From the NCBI RefSeq assembly GCF_014076415.1, contig NZ_CP043568.1:1240001-1304000 (forward strand): a stretch of 64,000 nucleotides of DNA. Reading direction: 5' to 3'. This DNA comes from Comamonas testosteroni. Lineage in GTDB: Bacteria; Pseudomonadota; Gammaproteobacteria; Burkholderiales; Burkholderiaceae_C. Position 1 is the first letter of the stretch. Each line of letters starts with the position of its first letter. The position numbers were made by a program, and so were the translations under genes. A model generated the notes under the pieces. It saw only the letters and a program-made list of their open reading frames with translations. It was not told where the DNA came from and did no database searches. Positions 27,389 through 37,262 of the stretch are shown here, in pieces.

Positions 27389-28588
27389 TCAGCGCCTGTC
27401 TGCCATGGCCGTCGCGGGCTTCTGCCTTGTGGCTGCCAGTGCCAGCAAGCCCAGCGCAATCAGCATCAGGCCATAGCCATAGGTGGTGGGTACCAGCCCC
27501 AGGCTCTGGGTCAGCAGGCCTGCTGCGATGGCAGGCAGGCTGAAGGCCAGATAGCTCAGCACATAGATGGTGGCCAGCAGGCCGCCGCGTTCATGCGGCT
27601 CGGCCAGCGGCAGCACGCTGCGCAGCGCCCCCTGAAAGCCCACGCCAAAGCCCGCACCGGCAACCACGGAGGCAGCCACCATCAGTGCCAGGCTGTGGCT
27701 GGCCACGCCCAGCAGCAGAATCACGATGCCCAGCGGCAGCACCGAGCCGCCAAAGCGCAGCATGCGCTGGGCCGTCCAGTGGCGAAGCAGCCAGATGGCC
27801 GCTGCGGCACTCAGGGTGTTGATGCACACGGCCAGGCCTGCCATCAGGGGGGAGCCGGTGATCACGCGCAGCAGGGTGGGGCCTAGCGACAGATAAAAGC
27901 CCGCCAGCGCCCAGGCAGCGATATCCAGCGGCGCCATACGCAGGAAGGCCGGGCGGATATGTGCGGGAAGGCGGATGCGAGGGCGCATGGAGGCCAGGGC
28001 TCCGTTGCGACGGCTGACGGTTTCAGGCATCACGGCAATGGCCCAGGCCGATGCCGCAAAGACCAGCAGCAGCCACCAGTAGATCTGATGCAGCCCGTCA
28101 TGGCCGTGGCTGGCCAGCTGGTTGGCGCCGAACACGCCGGCTGCCATGCCGATCATGGGAGACAGCGTGTTGATCAGTGCACCGCGTTCGCGGTCCATGT
28201 CGAGCAGGGCCGCGCCCAGGGCCGCACTCGCCATGCCGGTGGCAAAGCCCTGCACCACGCGAGACCAGAGCAGGGCTTGCGCATCCTGTGCATGGGCAAA
28301 CATCAGCATGGAGAATGCTTCCAGTCCCAGGGCGGCAAGAATGACGGGGCGCCGGCCCAGGTAATCGGACAGTGCGCCCATGGTGAGCAGGGCGACGAGC
28401 AGACTGAAGGCATAGACCGCGAAGATCAGGGTCAGCATACCCGACGAAAATCCCCAGGCCTGCTGGTAGAGCCTATACAAGGGCGTGGGAGCGCTGGATG
28501 CCGCCAGAAAACTGGCCAGGGTCAGGGCGACAGCAGCCATATGGCGAGTGCCGGACACCGCAGTCAGGGATACAGAGGATGTGGACAT
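27389..28588 (-). CDS. MFS transporter, drug-efflux type
   Basis: 399 aa from MSTSSVSLTAVSG; an upstream extension to 28693 crosses the operator and is rejected. It has about twelve hydrophobic segments and the MFS signature GALSDYLGRRPVIL between helices 2 and 3. The opening FLAASSAPTPLYRLYQQ is found in a family of predicted exporters. It is divergent from a TetR gene and so probably repressed by it. Substrate is unknown. Confidence 0.85.
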   Translation of the reverse strand: MSTSSVSLTAVSGTRHMAAVALTLASFLAASSAPTPLYRLYQQAWGFSSGMLTLIFAVYAFSLLVALLTMGALSDYLGRRPVILAALGLEAFSMLMFAHAQDAQALLWSRVVQGFATGMASAALGAALLDMDRERGALINTLSPMIGMAAGVFGANQLASHGHDGLHQIYWWLLLVFAASAWAIAVMPETVSRRNGALASMRPRIRLPAHIRPAFLRMAPLDIAAWALAGFYLSLGPTLLRVITGSPLMAGLAVCINTLSAAAAIWLLRHWTAQRMLRFGGSVLPLGIVILLLGVASHSLALMVAASVVAGAGFGVGFQGALRSVLPLAEPHERGGLLATIYVLSYLAFSLPAIAAGLLTQSLGLVPTTYGYGLMLIALGLLALAATRQKPATAMADRR

Positions 28589-28640
28589 GGAAAAGCAGGC
28601 TCCGCTACCATAAAAGCAAATTTTTTGCGTTTGCGTATTC

Positions 28641-28663
28641 TGCGTTAATTTTTCATTAACGCA
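28641..28663. promoter_or_regulatory. probable TetR operator palindrome
   Basis: TGCGTTAAT-TTTTC-ATTAACGCA, perfect 9-bp arms around 5 bp, centred between the divergent MFS and TetR genes. Extra GCGT half-words lie to the left (28627-28636). Such a site fits a TetR dimer. Confidence 0.75.
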
Positions 28664-28677
28664 AATATTTAGCTTTA

Positions 28678-29250
28678 ATGACCATGATTGCAAAAGACCC
28701 AGTCCAATCCCGGCCGGGCGGGCGCAGCTCCCGTGTACAGGCTAGCGTGCATCAGGCGGTGAGGAAACTGCTGGAGCAGATGCCGCGCGAGGAGCTGACC
28801 TTCCCCCTGATCGCTAGCGAAGCCGGCGTGACGCCTTCCACGCTGTACCGCCGCTGGGGCGATCTGCCGCAACTTCTGGCCGATGTGGCGCTGGAGCGCA
28901 TCCGTCCCATCGCCGAGCCGGCGGACACGGGCAGCCTGCATGGCGATCTGCAGGCCTGGACCGAGCAATACATCGAGGAAATGGGCTCGCCTCTGGGGCG
29001 CACCTTGCTGCGCGATACCTTGGTGGCAACCCAGGAAGACCAGGTGACCTGCGCCTGCGTGGACATCATCCGAGACCAGCTTGGCATTGTGCTGAGCCGG
29101 GCCCGGGCGCGTGGCGAGTCGGGTCCCGATGTGGACACCATGCTGGACCAACTGGTGGCACCCATCGTCTATCGCATTCTCTATGGTCTGCAGCCCGATG
29201 TGGCTTTCGGGCGCAAGCTGGTCGAGCAACTGACGCCCGAGCAGGCCTGA
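28678..29250 (+). CDS. TetR-family repressor
   Basis: 190 aa. The N-terminal helix-turn-helix includes LTFPLIASEAGVTPSTLYRR at about residues 40-59. The C-terminal ligand domain resembles TetR_C_11-like proteins (VDTMLDQLVAPIVYRIL). A second ATG is six bases on. It should control the divergent MFS exporter, and probably itself, through the palindrome in the 89-bp gap. Confidence 0.87.
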   Translation: MTMIAKDPVQSRPGGRSSRVQASVHQAVRKLLEQMPREELTFPLIASEAGVTPSTLYRRWGDLPQLLADVALERIRPIAEPADTGSLHGDLQAWTEQYIEEMGSPLGRTLLRDTLVATQEDQVTCACVDIIRDQLGIVLSRARARGESGPDVDTMLDQLVAPIVYRILYGLQPDVAFGRKLVEQLTPEQA

Positions 29251-29420
29251 GGCGCTTGCACTAGAATCGCGGCTCACAGGTGCTAAGGGGCGCCTGCCCG
29301 CACAAGAGGCTCTCACCCTTGCTTTAGGCAGCGTGTTCACGCTCGATTCGATGTTCTGTCAGACCATGGTTGTTCTAAGGGCCCAGCGCGGGAGGCTCCG
29401 ATGCAACCTGGAGCACTGTC
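29251..29420 (+). promoter_or_regulatory. structured leader candidate upstream of the GIY-YIG gene
   Basis: A TAGAAT -10-like box at 29262-29267 would start transcription about 145 nt before the gene. The leader can form AGGTGC-TAAGGG-GCGCCT (29278-29295), CTGCC with GGCAG (29294-29298 and 29327-29331), GCGTG-TT-CACGC (29331-29342), and GGTTG with CAACC (29368-29372 and 29404-29408). AAGGG appears twice. It fits no riboswitch class that I recognise. Confidence 0.35.
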
Positions 29421-29771
29421 ATGACTTCATCTCTCCATCCCCAGGCGCGGCGCACGCTGGCGCGGGACTACAAACAGGCGTTTCCCGCCATGGGTATCTA
29501 TGCGGTGCGCTGCGATGCTGCCGACTTGTTGCGCCTGGGTGCCAGCCGCAATGTGGACGCAATACTCAACCGCATGCGGTTCGAGCTGAGCAATGGCTCC
29601 CGGCGCGATGCGGCACTGGCCCAGGCCTGGGCCCGCCACGGCGCACAGGCATTCCGTTTTGAGGTACTGGACCGCGTGAAGGAGCGCGACGACCCCTTGT
29701 TCGACTATGACGCCGAACTTCAGGCCCTGCTGTCTCTATGGCAGCAAGAGCTGCAAGGGGTGCAACCATGA
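29421..29771 (+). CDS. GIY-YIG domain family protein
   Basis: 116 aa. The start MGIYAVRCDAADLL..GAS resembles the GIY...YIG strands of the nuclease fold (GIYAV; GAS replacing YIG), followed by NRMRFELSNGSRRDAALAQAW and FRFEVLDRV. The YIG element is degenerate and several catalytic residues are uncertain, so nuclease activity is open. Its stop overlaps the start of the next gene as ATGA, so the two are translated together. Confidence 0.65.
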   Translation: MTSSLHPQARRTLARDYKQAFPAMGIYAVRCDAADLLRLGASRNVDAILNRMRFELSNGSRRDAALAQAWARHGAQAFRFEVLDRVKERDDPLFDYDAELQALLSLWQQELQGVQP

Positions 29772-30355
29772 GCAGCGAAACCGCGAATTCCATGAGATCA
29801 GGCCAAGCGCTGTCCGCTGGTGCTGCAGCCATTGGTCACTCGGGTCCGGCCATGGAGGCGGGTTCTGTTGCTGAATTCATTTCGCCGCAGACGCTGGTCG
29901 ACGAGATCAAGGTGCGTGCCCGTGTGCGCTTGAGCCGCGCGCGGCGCGAGGGGACTGGTGGCTCGGCCACATTGCGTGACCACTTGCATCAGGCGGCGCG
30001 CGAGGTCGGGTTTGCGGGCTGGGAGCAGGCGCGTCGGGTGCTGGGGGCGCAGGCAGCACCAGGAGATGACATGGGCAGCTTCTGGCATGTGCCGCGTAGC
30101 GGCATTCTTCTGCACATCTGGTTCAGCGAGCACGCGCAGGCGTGCAGCGTGCTTGCGCAGCAGGCGGATGGATTTTTGCTGCCTTATCGGCGCCAGTGTT
30201 TCATCGTGCAAGCGCCGTTCATCGAGGCCTTGGGTCTGAACCCGGCCGACCCGGCCTGGGCCGTCATAGGGCGCGATCTGGTCGCCGCCTATGGAACGCC
30301 TGCCTGGCGGGCCCTGGCCTGGCAGCGTCTGCATGCGCCTGCCGGAGCCTTCTGA
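29768..30355 (+). CDS. unknown protein coupled to the GIY-YIG gene
   Basis: 195 aa, not recognised. The ATG overlaps the upstream stop codon. A helical segment LRDHLHQAAREVGFAGWEQA (about residues 67-86) resembles short helical domains found next to some glyoxalase-like proteins. The C-terminal half has GSFWHVPRSGILLHIWFSEH and CSVLAQQADGFLLPYR. No signal peptide. The tight coupling suggests a joint role with the GIY-YIG protein. Confidence 0.6.
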   Translation: MSSETANSMRSGQALSAGAAAIGHSGPAMEAGSVAEFISPQTLVDEIKVRARVRLSRARREGTGGSATLRDHLHQAAREVGFAGWEQARRVLGAQAAPGDDMGSFWHVPRSGILLHIWFSEHAQACSVLAQQADGFLLPYRRQCFIVQAPFIEALGLNPADPAWAVIGRDLVAAYGTPAWRALAWQRLHAPAGAF

Positions 30356-30440
30356 TCTGCTCCCGAGTGGAAGAGGCTCCTGAGGCTTGAAGCGAAAAAT
30401 GCGGGTCTGACAGCGCTGAAAACCGGTTTCGTCCGGGCTT

Positions 30441-30767
30441 TCACGCCGGGTCTGCAGGAGTGGGGAACTGCGGTGCACGCCATTCCAGCAGCTCGGCCAG
30501 GCGCTGCACGATCCAGACCGCTTCCAGCGCCGTGACGACCGAGCCCTGCGCGGCCAGGCCCGCATGCATGCCCAGCAGCACCTGCTCTTCGGAGGAATTG
30601 CCCGAGTGATAAAGCGTCTGTGCCTGCTCGGTCAGATGGCTTGCCAGGTCTTCGCACAGCTCATAGCGTGCGACGACCTCGGCAATCGGGGCGGACAGCT
30701 TGCCGCTGCGCGTGCGAAACAGCTCGGCAAAGCTGGGCGGCGGCTGAATCTGGCTGGTATCGTCCAT
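30441..30767 (-). CDS. small conserved-looking protein of unknown function
   Basis: 108 aa from MDDTSQIQPPPSF. Mostly helical, cytoplasmic, with ELCEDLASHLTEQAQ and LEAVWIVQRLAELLEW. No motif recognised. It starts 13 bp after the 84-aa gene upstream, so the two form a pair. The frame is open further upstream only as a shadow of that gene. Confidence 0.55.
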   Translation of the reverse strand: MDDTSQIQPPPSFAELFRTRSGKLSAPIAEVVARYELCEDLASHLTEQAQTLYHSGNSSEEQVLLGMHAGLAAQGSVVTALEAVWIVQRLAELLEWRAPQFPTPADPA

Positions 30768-30780
30768 AGGGCCTTGAACT

Positions 30781-31035
30781 TTAGCTTGGCTCGAACAGGC
30801 GCTCGAAACGCTCGATGTCCACGGCCAGCTCGCAGGTAATGAGCTGGCCCGATTTGTTGTCGCGCTTGCGGTGGGCGGCAAACAGCGTGGCCTTGCCCTT
30901 GAAGTTGTAGTCGGGCAGGTGGATCAGCTCATAGGGATAGGGCACAAAGAGCTGGAACTCGAAAATCATCCGGTGCTCGTTGCGCGGAGAGGGGTACAGC
31001 GTGTACTCCGGCAGATTGATGGTTTGTGTGGCCAT
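30781..31035 (-). CDS. small protein of unknown function
   Basis: 84 aa, beta-rich by eye, with LFVPYPYELIHLPDYNFKGK and HRKRDNKSGQLITCELAVDI. No motif recognised and no membrane helix. It is divergent from moaE (53 bp between starts) and precedes the 108-aa gene on the same strand. Confidence 0.6.
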   Translation of the reverse strand: MATQTINLPEYTLYPSPRNEHRMIFEFQLFVPYPYELIHLPDYNFKGKATLFAAHRKRDNKSGQLITCELAVDIERFERLFEPS

Positions 31036-31088
31036 GGCCCAATGCTAATGCGCCGGACATGCCCATGCTGGCCTGCGACAATGCAGGC

Positions 31089-31547
31089 ATGACTGAAGCA
31101 CGTGTATCCATTCAGACCCAGGACTTTGACCTCTCGGCCGAGATTGCCGCTCTGCGCGCCGGCGATGCACGCGTGGGCGCGGTCTGCAGCTTTGTCGGCA
31201 CGGTGCGCGACCGCAACGAGGGAGATGCCGTCTCCAGCATGGAGCTCGAGCATTATCCCGGCATGACCGAGAAGTCGATCGAGACCATCATCGACAAGGC
31301 CGTGGCGCGCTTCGGCATCTATGGCGCGCGCGTGATTCACCGTATCGGCCTGCTGCAGCCCATGGACCAGATCGTGCTGGTGGCCGTGACCAGCGCCCAC
31401 CGCGGCAAATCCTTCGAGGCCTGCGAATACATCATGGACTATCTGAAGTCCGAAGCGCCGTTCTGGAAAAAAGAGCAGACCGGGCAAGGCGCACGCTGGG
31501 TGGATGCGCGTGTCAGCGATGAGCAGGCATTGGCGCGATGGCAATAA
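31089..31547 (+). CDS. moaE: molybdopterin synthase catalytic subunit
   Basis: 152 aa from MTEARVSIQTQDF. With MoaD it converts precursor Z to molybdopterin. The family region VAVTSAHRGKSFEACEYIMD and the active-site LKSEAPFWKKE are intact. It is separated from moaD by about 4.3 kb of unrelated genes, unusual for a Comamonadaceae moeA-moaD-moaE order as I remember it. Confidence 0.95.
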   Translation: MTEARVSIQTQDFDLSAEIAALRAGDARVGAVCSFVGTVRDRNEGDAVSSMELEHYPGMTEKSIETIIDKAVARFGIYGARVIHRIGLLQPMDQIVLVAVTSAHRGKSFEACEYIMDYLKSEAPFWKKEQTGQGARWVDARVSDEQALARWQ

Positions 31548-31553
31548 TTCCAT

Positions 31554-31574
31554 GAATTGATAGCTGCTTACGCA
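31554..31574 (+). repeat. 'GATAGCTG' element between moaE and DMT gene
   Basis: GAATTGATAGCTGCTTACGC in the 88-bp gap between convergent genes, a partial copy of the dispersed element. Confidence 0.5.
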
Positions 31575-31635
31575 TTTACTCATTGAGTTTCAATTGAAAA
31601 ATCATCTGAAACGCAATATTGAATAGCGGTGGATG

Positions 31636-32529
31636 CTATGCTTTTTGCGGATCGTTCGGCTGCAGCCAGCGGGGTGGCTTGAAGACCAGTACATTGCCAG
31701 CCATCACCAGGATCAGGCCCAGCATGCCGGCGGCAGTCCACTGGTAGCCTTCGAACAGAGCCGAGATATTGAGCGCCACAATGGGAAACAGCACTGTGGC
31801 ATAGGCGGCTTTTTCGGGTCCCAGTCGGCCTACCAGTGTGAGGTAGGCGGTAAAGGCAATCACCGAGCCGGGAATGGCCAGATACAGCAGCGCGCCTGTA
31901 TATTGCAGGCTGGTATCAAAGTGCCAGGGCAGACCGGCAATCAGCGCATACGCCAGCAGCAGCAGCGTGCCGGCCAGCATGCCCCAGGCATTGGTGTGCA
32001 GCGGCTTGTAGCCCAGGCGCTGCAGAGATGCAGAAAGCATGTTCCCGCAGGAAAAGCACAGTGTTCCACCCAGCGCCCACAACAGACCTTGCCAGCTGGC
32101 GTGCTGGCCTTGCTGCAGCTCCGGCCAGAACAGAATCACCAGACCCGTCAGGCCCAGAGCGCTGCCTGCGAGCACATTGGGCGCAAGCCCGCGACCGTGG
32201 ATGACTCGCGCCAGAAATGCATTCCAGATGCTGGCACTGGAAAACACCACGGCAGCCAGACCGCTGGTCAGGGTCTCGCTGGCGTGCATGAAGCAGACAA
32301 AGTTCAGGCTGAACAGGCATAGCCCCTGGCCCAGCACGCGTGGAATGGCTGCGCCGCGGGGGGCGCGCCACTGGCGGGTCAGCAGCAGCCAGGCAAAAAG
32401 CACCAGGGAGGCAAGGCCAAAGCGGTAGGCGATGGACAGCTCTACGGGTACGCTGCCCAGTTGCATCTTGAGAGCGATCCAGGTGGAGCCCCAGATCAGC
32501 ACGACCAGGGCATAAAGAGGCATAAGCAT
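31636..32529 (-). CDS. EamA/DMT-family membrane transporter
   Basis: 297 aa with about ten hydrophobic helices in two repeats. The start MLMPLYALVVLIWGSTWIAL is typical of the RhaT/EamA family. The C-terminal half repeats the fold (YLAIPGSVIAFTAYLTLVGR). It likely exports a small metabolite or amino acid. It is divergent from an AraC regulator that may control it. Confidence 0.87.
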   Translation of the reverse strand: MLMPLYALVVLIWGSTWIALKMQLGSVPVELSIAYRFGLASLVLFAWLLLTRQWRAPRGAAIPRVLGQGLCLFSLNFVCFMHASETLTSGLAAVVFSSASIWNAFLARVIHGRGLAPNVLAGSALGLTGLVILFWPELQQGQHASWQGLLWALGGTLCFSCGNMLSASLQRLGYKPLHTNAWGMLAGTLLLLAYALIAGLPWHFDTSLQYTGALLYLAIPGSVIAFTAYLTLVGRLGPEKAAYATVLFPIVALNISALFEGYQWTAAGMLGLILVMAGNVLVFKPPRWLQPNDPQKA

Positions 32530-32603
32530 GGCAAGTCTTGGTGCTTGGAAGAACCAAGATCTTGCGCGCCTGGATTTGCGCTGCGTTGCACATTCCTGCG
32601 GTT

Positions 32604-32646
32604 TTGTGGCGCTGCAGCAAGCGCGGCCAGATGGCTGGCGCCACAA
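32604..32646. promoter_or_regulatory. inverted repeat between DMT gene and AraC gene
   Basis: TTGTGGCGC (32604-32612) and GCGCCACAA (32638-32646), 9-bp perfect arms 25 bp apart, just upstream of the regulator start. A possible operator for the AraC-type protein. Confidence 0.4.
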
Positions 32647-32653
32647 TGCAGGC

Positions 32654-33574
32654 ATGCCCGCCAGCGTTGTATCCGCCCCATCGCATCTGAGTCATGTACT
32701 GGCTCGGTCACGTGCCCAGATCAGGCGCAGAACGGGTTTGAGCCAGTCGCTGGAATTGGCTATCTGGGCCAATCACGATGATGAGGTGCACTACCGCCAG
32801 CAAGGGCATCACACGCTGTCTGTCTATCTGAGCGGAGGTCAGGGATCGCAACTCAAGGACGATGCACTGGCCCGAGGCGAAGCAGGGCGCTTTTGCGTTC
32901 TCCCGGCCGAGCATGAATCGCGCTGGCTGGTGCGCGAGCCCGTGCAGTTTCTGCACCTGTATGTCTCGGATATTGCCTGGGCCGACCGTGTGGTGCGCCT
33001 GCTGGATGCCGAGCCGCGCAGCATTACGCTGACACCGCAGATTTATTCCCAAGACCCAATTTATGCGCAATGGGCACAGGCGCTGTGGCGACTGGACTGG
33101 AGTGGGGCTCACGACATATGGCAGGCGGACTGCCTGAGCCAGCAAGTGCTGGACCGGCTGGTGCTGCAGTCGGCGGCGCCCTGGCAGCGGCACAAGCTGC
33201 TGAAACCACTGGGTGGCCTGTCATCCACGGCCCGGCGCAAGGTGCTTGACTATGTGGATGCCCATCTGGCCGACAGCAAAGCCCTGAGCTTGCCCGCGCT
33301 GGCGCAGGTCGTGGCCTTGTCCGAATATCACTTTGCCCGTATGTTCCATCAAAGCATGGGTTGCACCGTGCATGACTGGGTCATGCAGCGGCGTCTGCAG
33401 CAGGTCTGTGCCCGCCTGCAGGGCAGCGCAGGCAGTGCGAGGGGGCGCGCGCCGCAGCTGGCACGGCTGGCCGCCGAAACGGGGTTTGCCAATGCCAGCC
33501 ATTTGCTGCGCAGCTTTCGCAAGCACTATGGGCTTACTCCTACGCAACTGGCCCGCTGCTGGCACGATGCTTGA
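32654..33574 (+). CDS. AraC-family transcriptional regulator
   Basis: 306 aa from MPASVVSAPSHLS; the frame is open to 32528 but that overlaps the divergent promoter region. The C-terminal AraC domain shows LSLPALAQVVALSEYHFARM and a second helix-turn-helix ending AAETGFANASHLLRSFRKHY then GLTPTQLARC. The N-terminal cupin-like part is typical of sensors, ligand unknown. Confidence 0.87.
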   Translation: MPASVVSAPSHLSHVLARSRAQIRRRTGLSQSLELAIWANHDDEVHYRQQGHHTLSVYLSGGQGSQLKDDALARGEAGRFCVLPAEHESRWLVREPVQFLHLYVSDIAWADRVVRLLDAEPRSITLTPQIYSQDPIYAQWAQALWRLDWSGAHDIWQADCLSQQVLDRLVLQSAAPWQRHKLLKPLGGLSSTARRKVLDYVDAHLADSKALSLPALAQVVALSEYHFARMFHQSMGCTVHDWVMQRRLQQVCARLQGSAGSARGRAPQLARLAAETGFANASHLLRSFRKHYGLTPTQLARCWHDA

Positions 33575-33587
33575 CTTGATATACCGC

Positions 33588-33615
33588 AAGCAGAGCAGTT
33601 GCGGATCTGCTTTTT
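33588..33615 (+). terminator. terminator after the AraC gene
   Basis: AAGCAGA (33588-33594) pairs with TCTGCTT (33606-33612), followed by T residues. An alternative CCGCAA/TTGCGG hairpin overlaps it. Confidence 0.6.
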
Positions 33616-33637
33616 GCTGTTTTTTGCGCATTAAGGT

Positions 33638-33665
33638 CTTGAAACCCCCTGTTTGACTATCAGAT
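33638..33665 (+). promoter_or_regulatory. sigma-32-like promoter of clpB
   Basis: A perfect CTTGAAA -35 at 33638-33644, 60 bp before clpB, with only a weak -10 (TATCAGAT at 33658-33665, 13-bp spacer). Heat-shock control of clpB is well known in proteobacteria. Confidence 0.55.
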
Positions 33666-33704
33666 AAATGGCAATGAATCTGATTGGAGCGAAAGCGACA
33701 AACC

Positions 33705-36317
<2,613 letters not shown>

Positions 36318-36346
36318 GGACCTGACCCCTAGAAAGAGGTATTGCT

Positions 36347-36703
36347 TTGAACGATTTCGCCGCCACTGCAACCCGTTGGTCCGTCCGCATCATGCTGATG
36401 CTGGTGGGCCTGGTGTTCTTCCTGTGCCTGATGGCTGTGGCCTGTCTCATCGCCCTGGCCTGGGGCGTGCGCGCCCTGTGGGCCAGACTCACGGGCCAGC
36501 CCGTGGTGCCCATGAGCATGGGAGCCATGAGCCCCTTTGCCGGCTGGCAGACGGTGTACCGCTCGGGAGCCGAGTGGATGGCGCAATCGTCGGGCAATGC
36601 CGAGGCCAAGAAGGATGGGCGTGAAGCCCGCGGGCGCCGCGGCGTTCTGCCCGGTGCCGGCGATGTCACCGATGTGCAGCCGCGCGAGGTCCATGAATCC
36701 TGA
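36347..36703 (+). CDS. small membrane protein of unknown function
   Basis: 118 aa from a TTG with AGAGG eight bases upstream. One long hydrophobic segment (MLMLVGLVFFLCLMAVACLI) is followed by a basic, charged C-terminal tail (NAEAKKDGREARGRRG). It lies 29 bp after clpB and could be cotranscribed. No family recognised. Confidence 0.6.
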   Translation: MNDFAATATRWSVRIMLMLVGLVFFLCLMAVACLIALAWGVRALWARLTGQPVVPMSMGAMSPFAGWQTVYRSGAEWMAQSSGNAEAKKDGREARGRRGVLPGAGDVTDVQPREVHES

Positions 36704-36727
36704 TAGAGCTGTGAGCTGATCGCCAAC

Positions 36728-36764
36728 AAAGAGCCTGCGCTTGTATGTGTCAGGCTCTTTTTTT
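36728..36764 (+). terminator. terminator after the clpB unit
   Basis: AAAGAGCCTG (36728-36737) pairs with CAGGCTCTTT (36751-36760), followed by T residues. Confidence 0.9.
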
Positions 36765-36824
36765 ACGCGCTACTTACCTCGCTTGCGCTGAAGTAGGGAC
36801 GAATTCAAATTCTTCGAGGGCACA

Positions 36825-37187
36825 ATGGCAAAAAAGACACCTGAGCAAAAAGCTGCCGAGGAGCGCCGCTACATTGCAGCCTGCGGCGCTGCCAACGTGC
36901 AAGAGCTGGAGCCTTTCCTGACGGACCCCAATCAAGCCATCCGGGCGACTGCCGCGATGAATCCAGATGCGGATGCAGAGATTCTTGACCGTTTTGCAGA
37001 TGACAAGTTCTGGGGCGTGCGCATGGAAGTCGTTCGCCACGCCAATGTCGGCGAAGCCACGCTGCGCCGCCTGCTGGAATCCAGCCTTCCCAAGCGTGGC
37101 GTGGTGCACCATGCCGCGCGTGCCAGGCTGGAAGAGCGCGGCATTGCATTTGGTGCAGATGGCATGCCGCTGGAGATGTCTGTATGA
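36825..37187 (+). CDS. short HEAT/LRV-like repeat protein
   Basis: 120 aa, helical. Repeated pattern PNQAIRATAAMNPDADAEIL / FWGVRMEVVRHANVGEATL resembles leucine-rich variant or HEAT repeats, used for protein contacts. A conserved cysteine pair is not present, so it lacks the Fe-S part of LRV proteins. Role unknown. Confidence 0.65.
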   Translation: MAKKTPEQKAAEERRYIAACGAANVQELEPFLTDPNQAIRATAAMNPDADAEILDRFADDKFWGVRMEVVRHANVGEATLRRLLESSLPKRGVVHHAARARLEERGIAFGADGMPLEMSV

Positions 37188-37262
37188 GGGGAAGCTGGTC
37201 TGATTACAGGCGCTGGCTTGGGTAAGAATGAAAACGAGTGAACAGAGGTTTTGAAGACAGGC

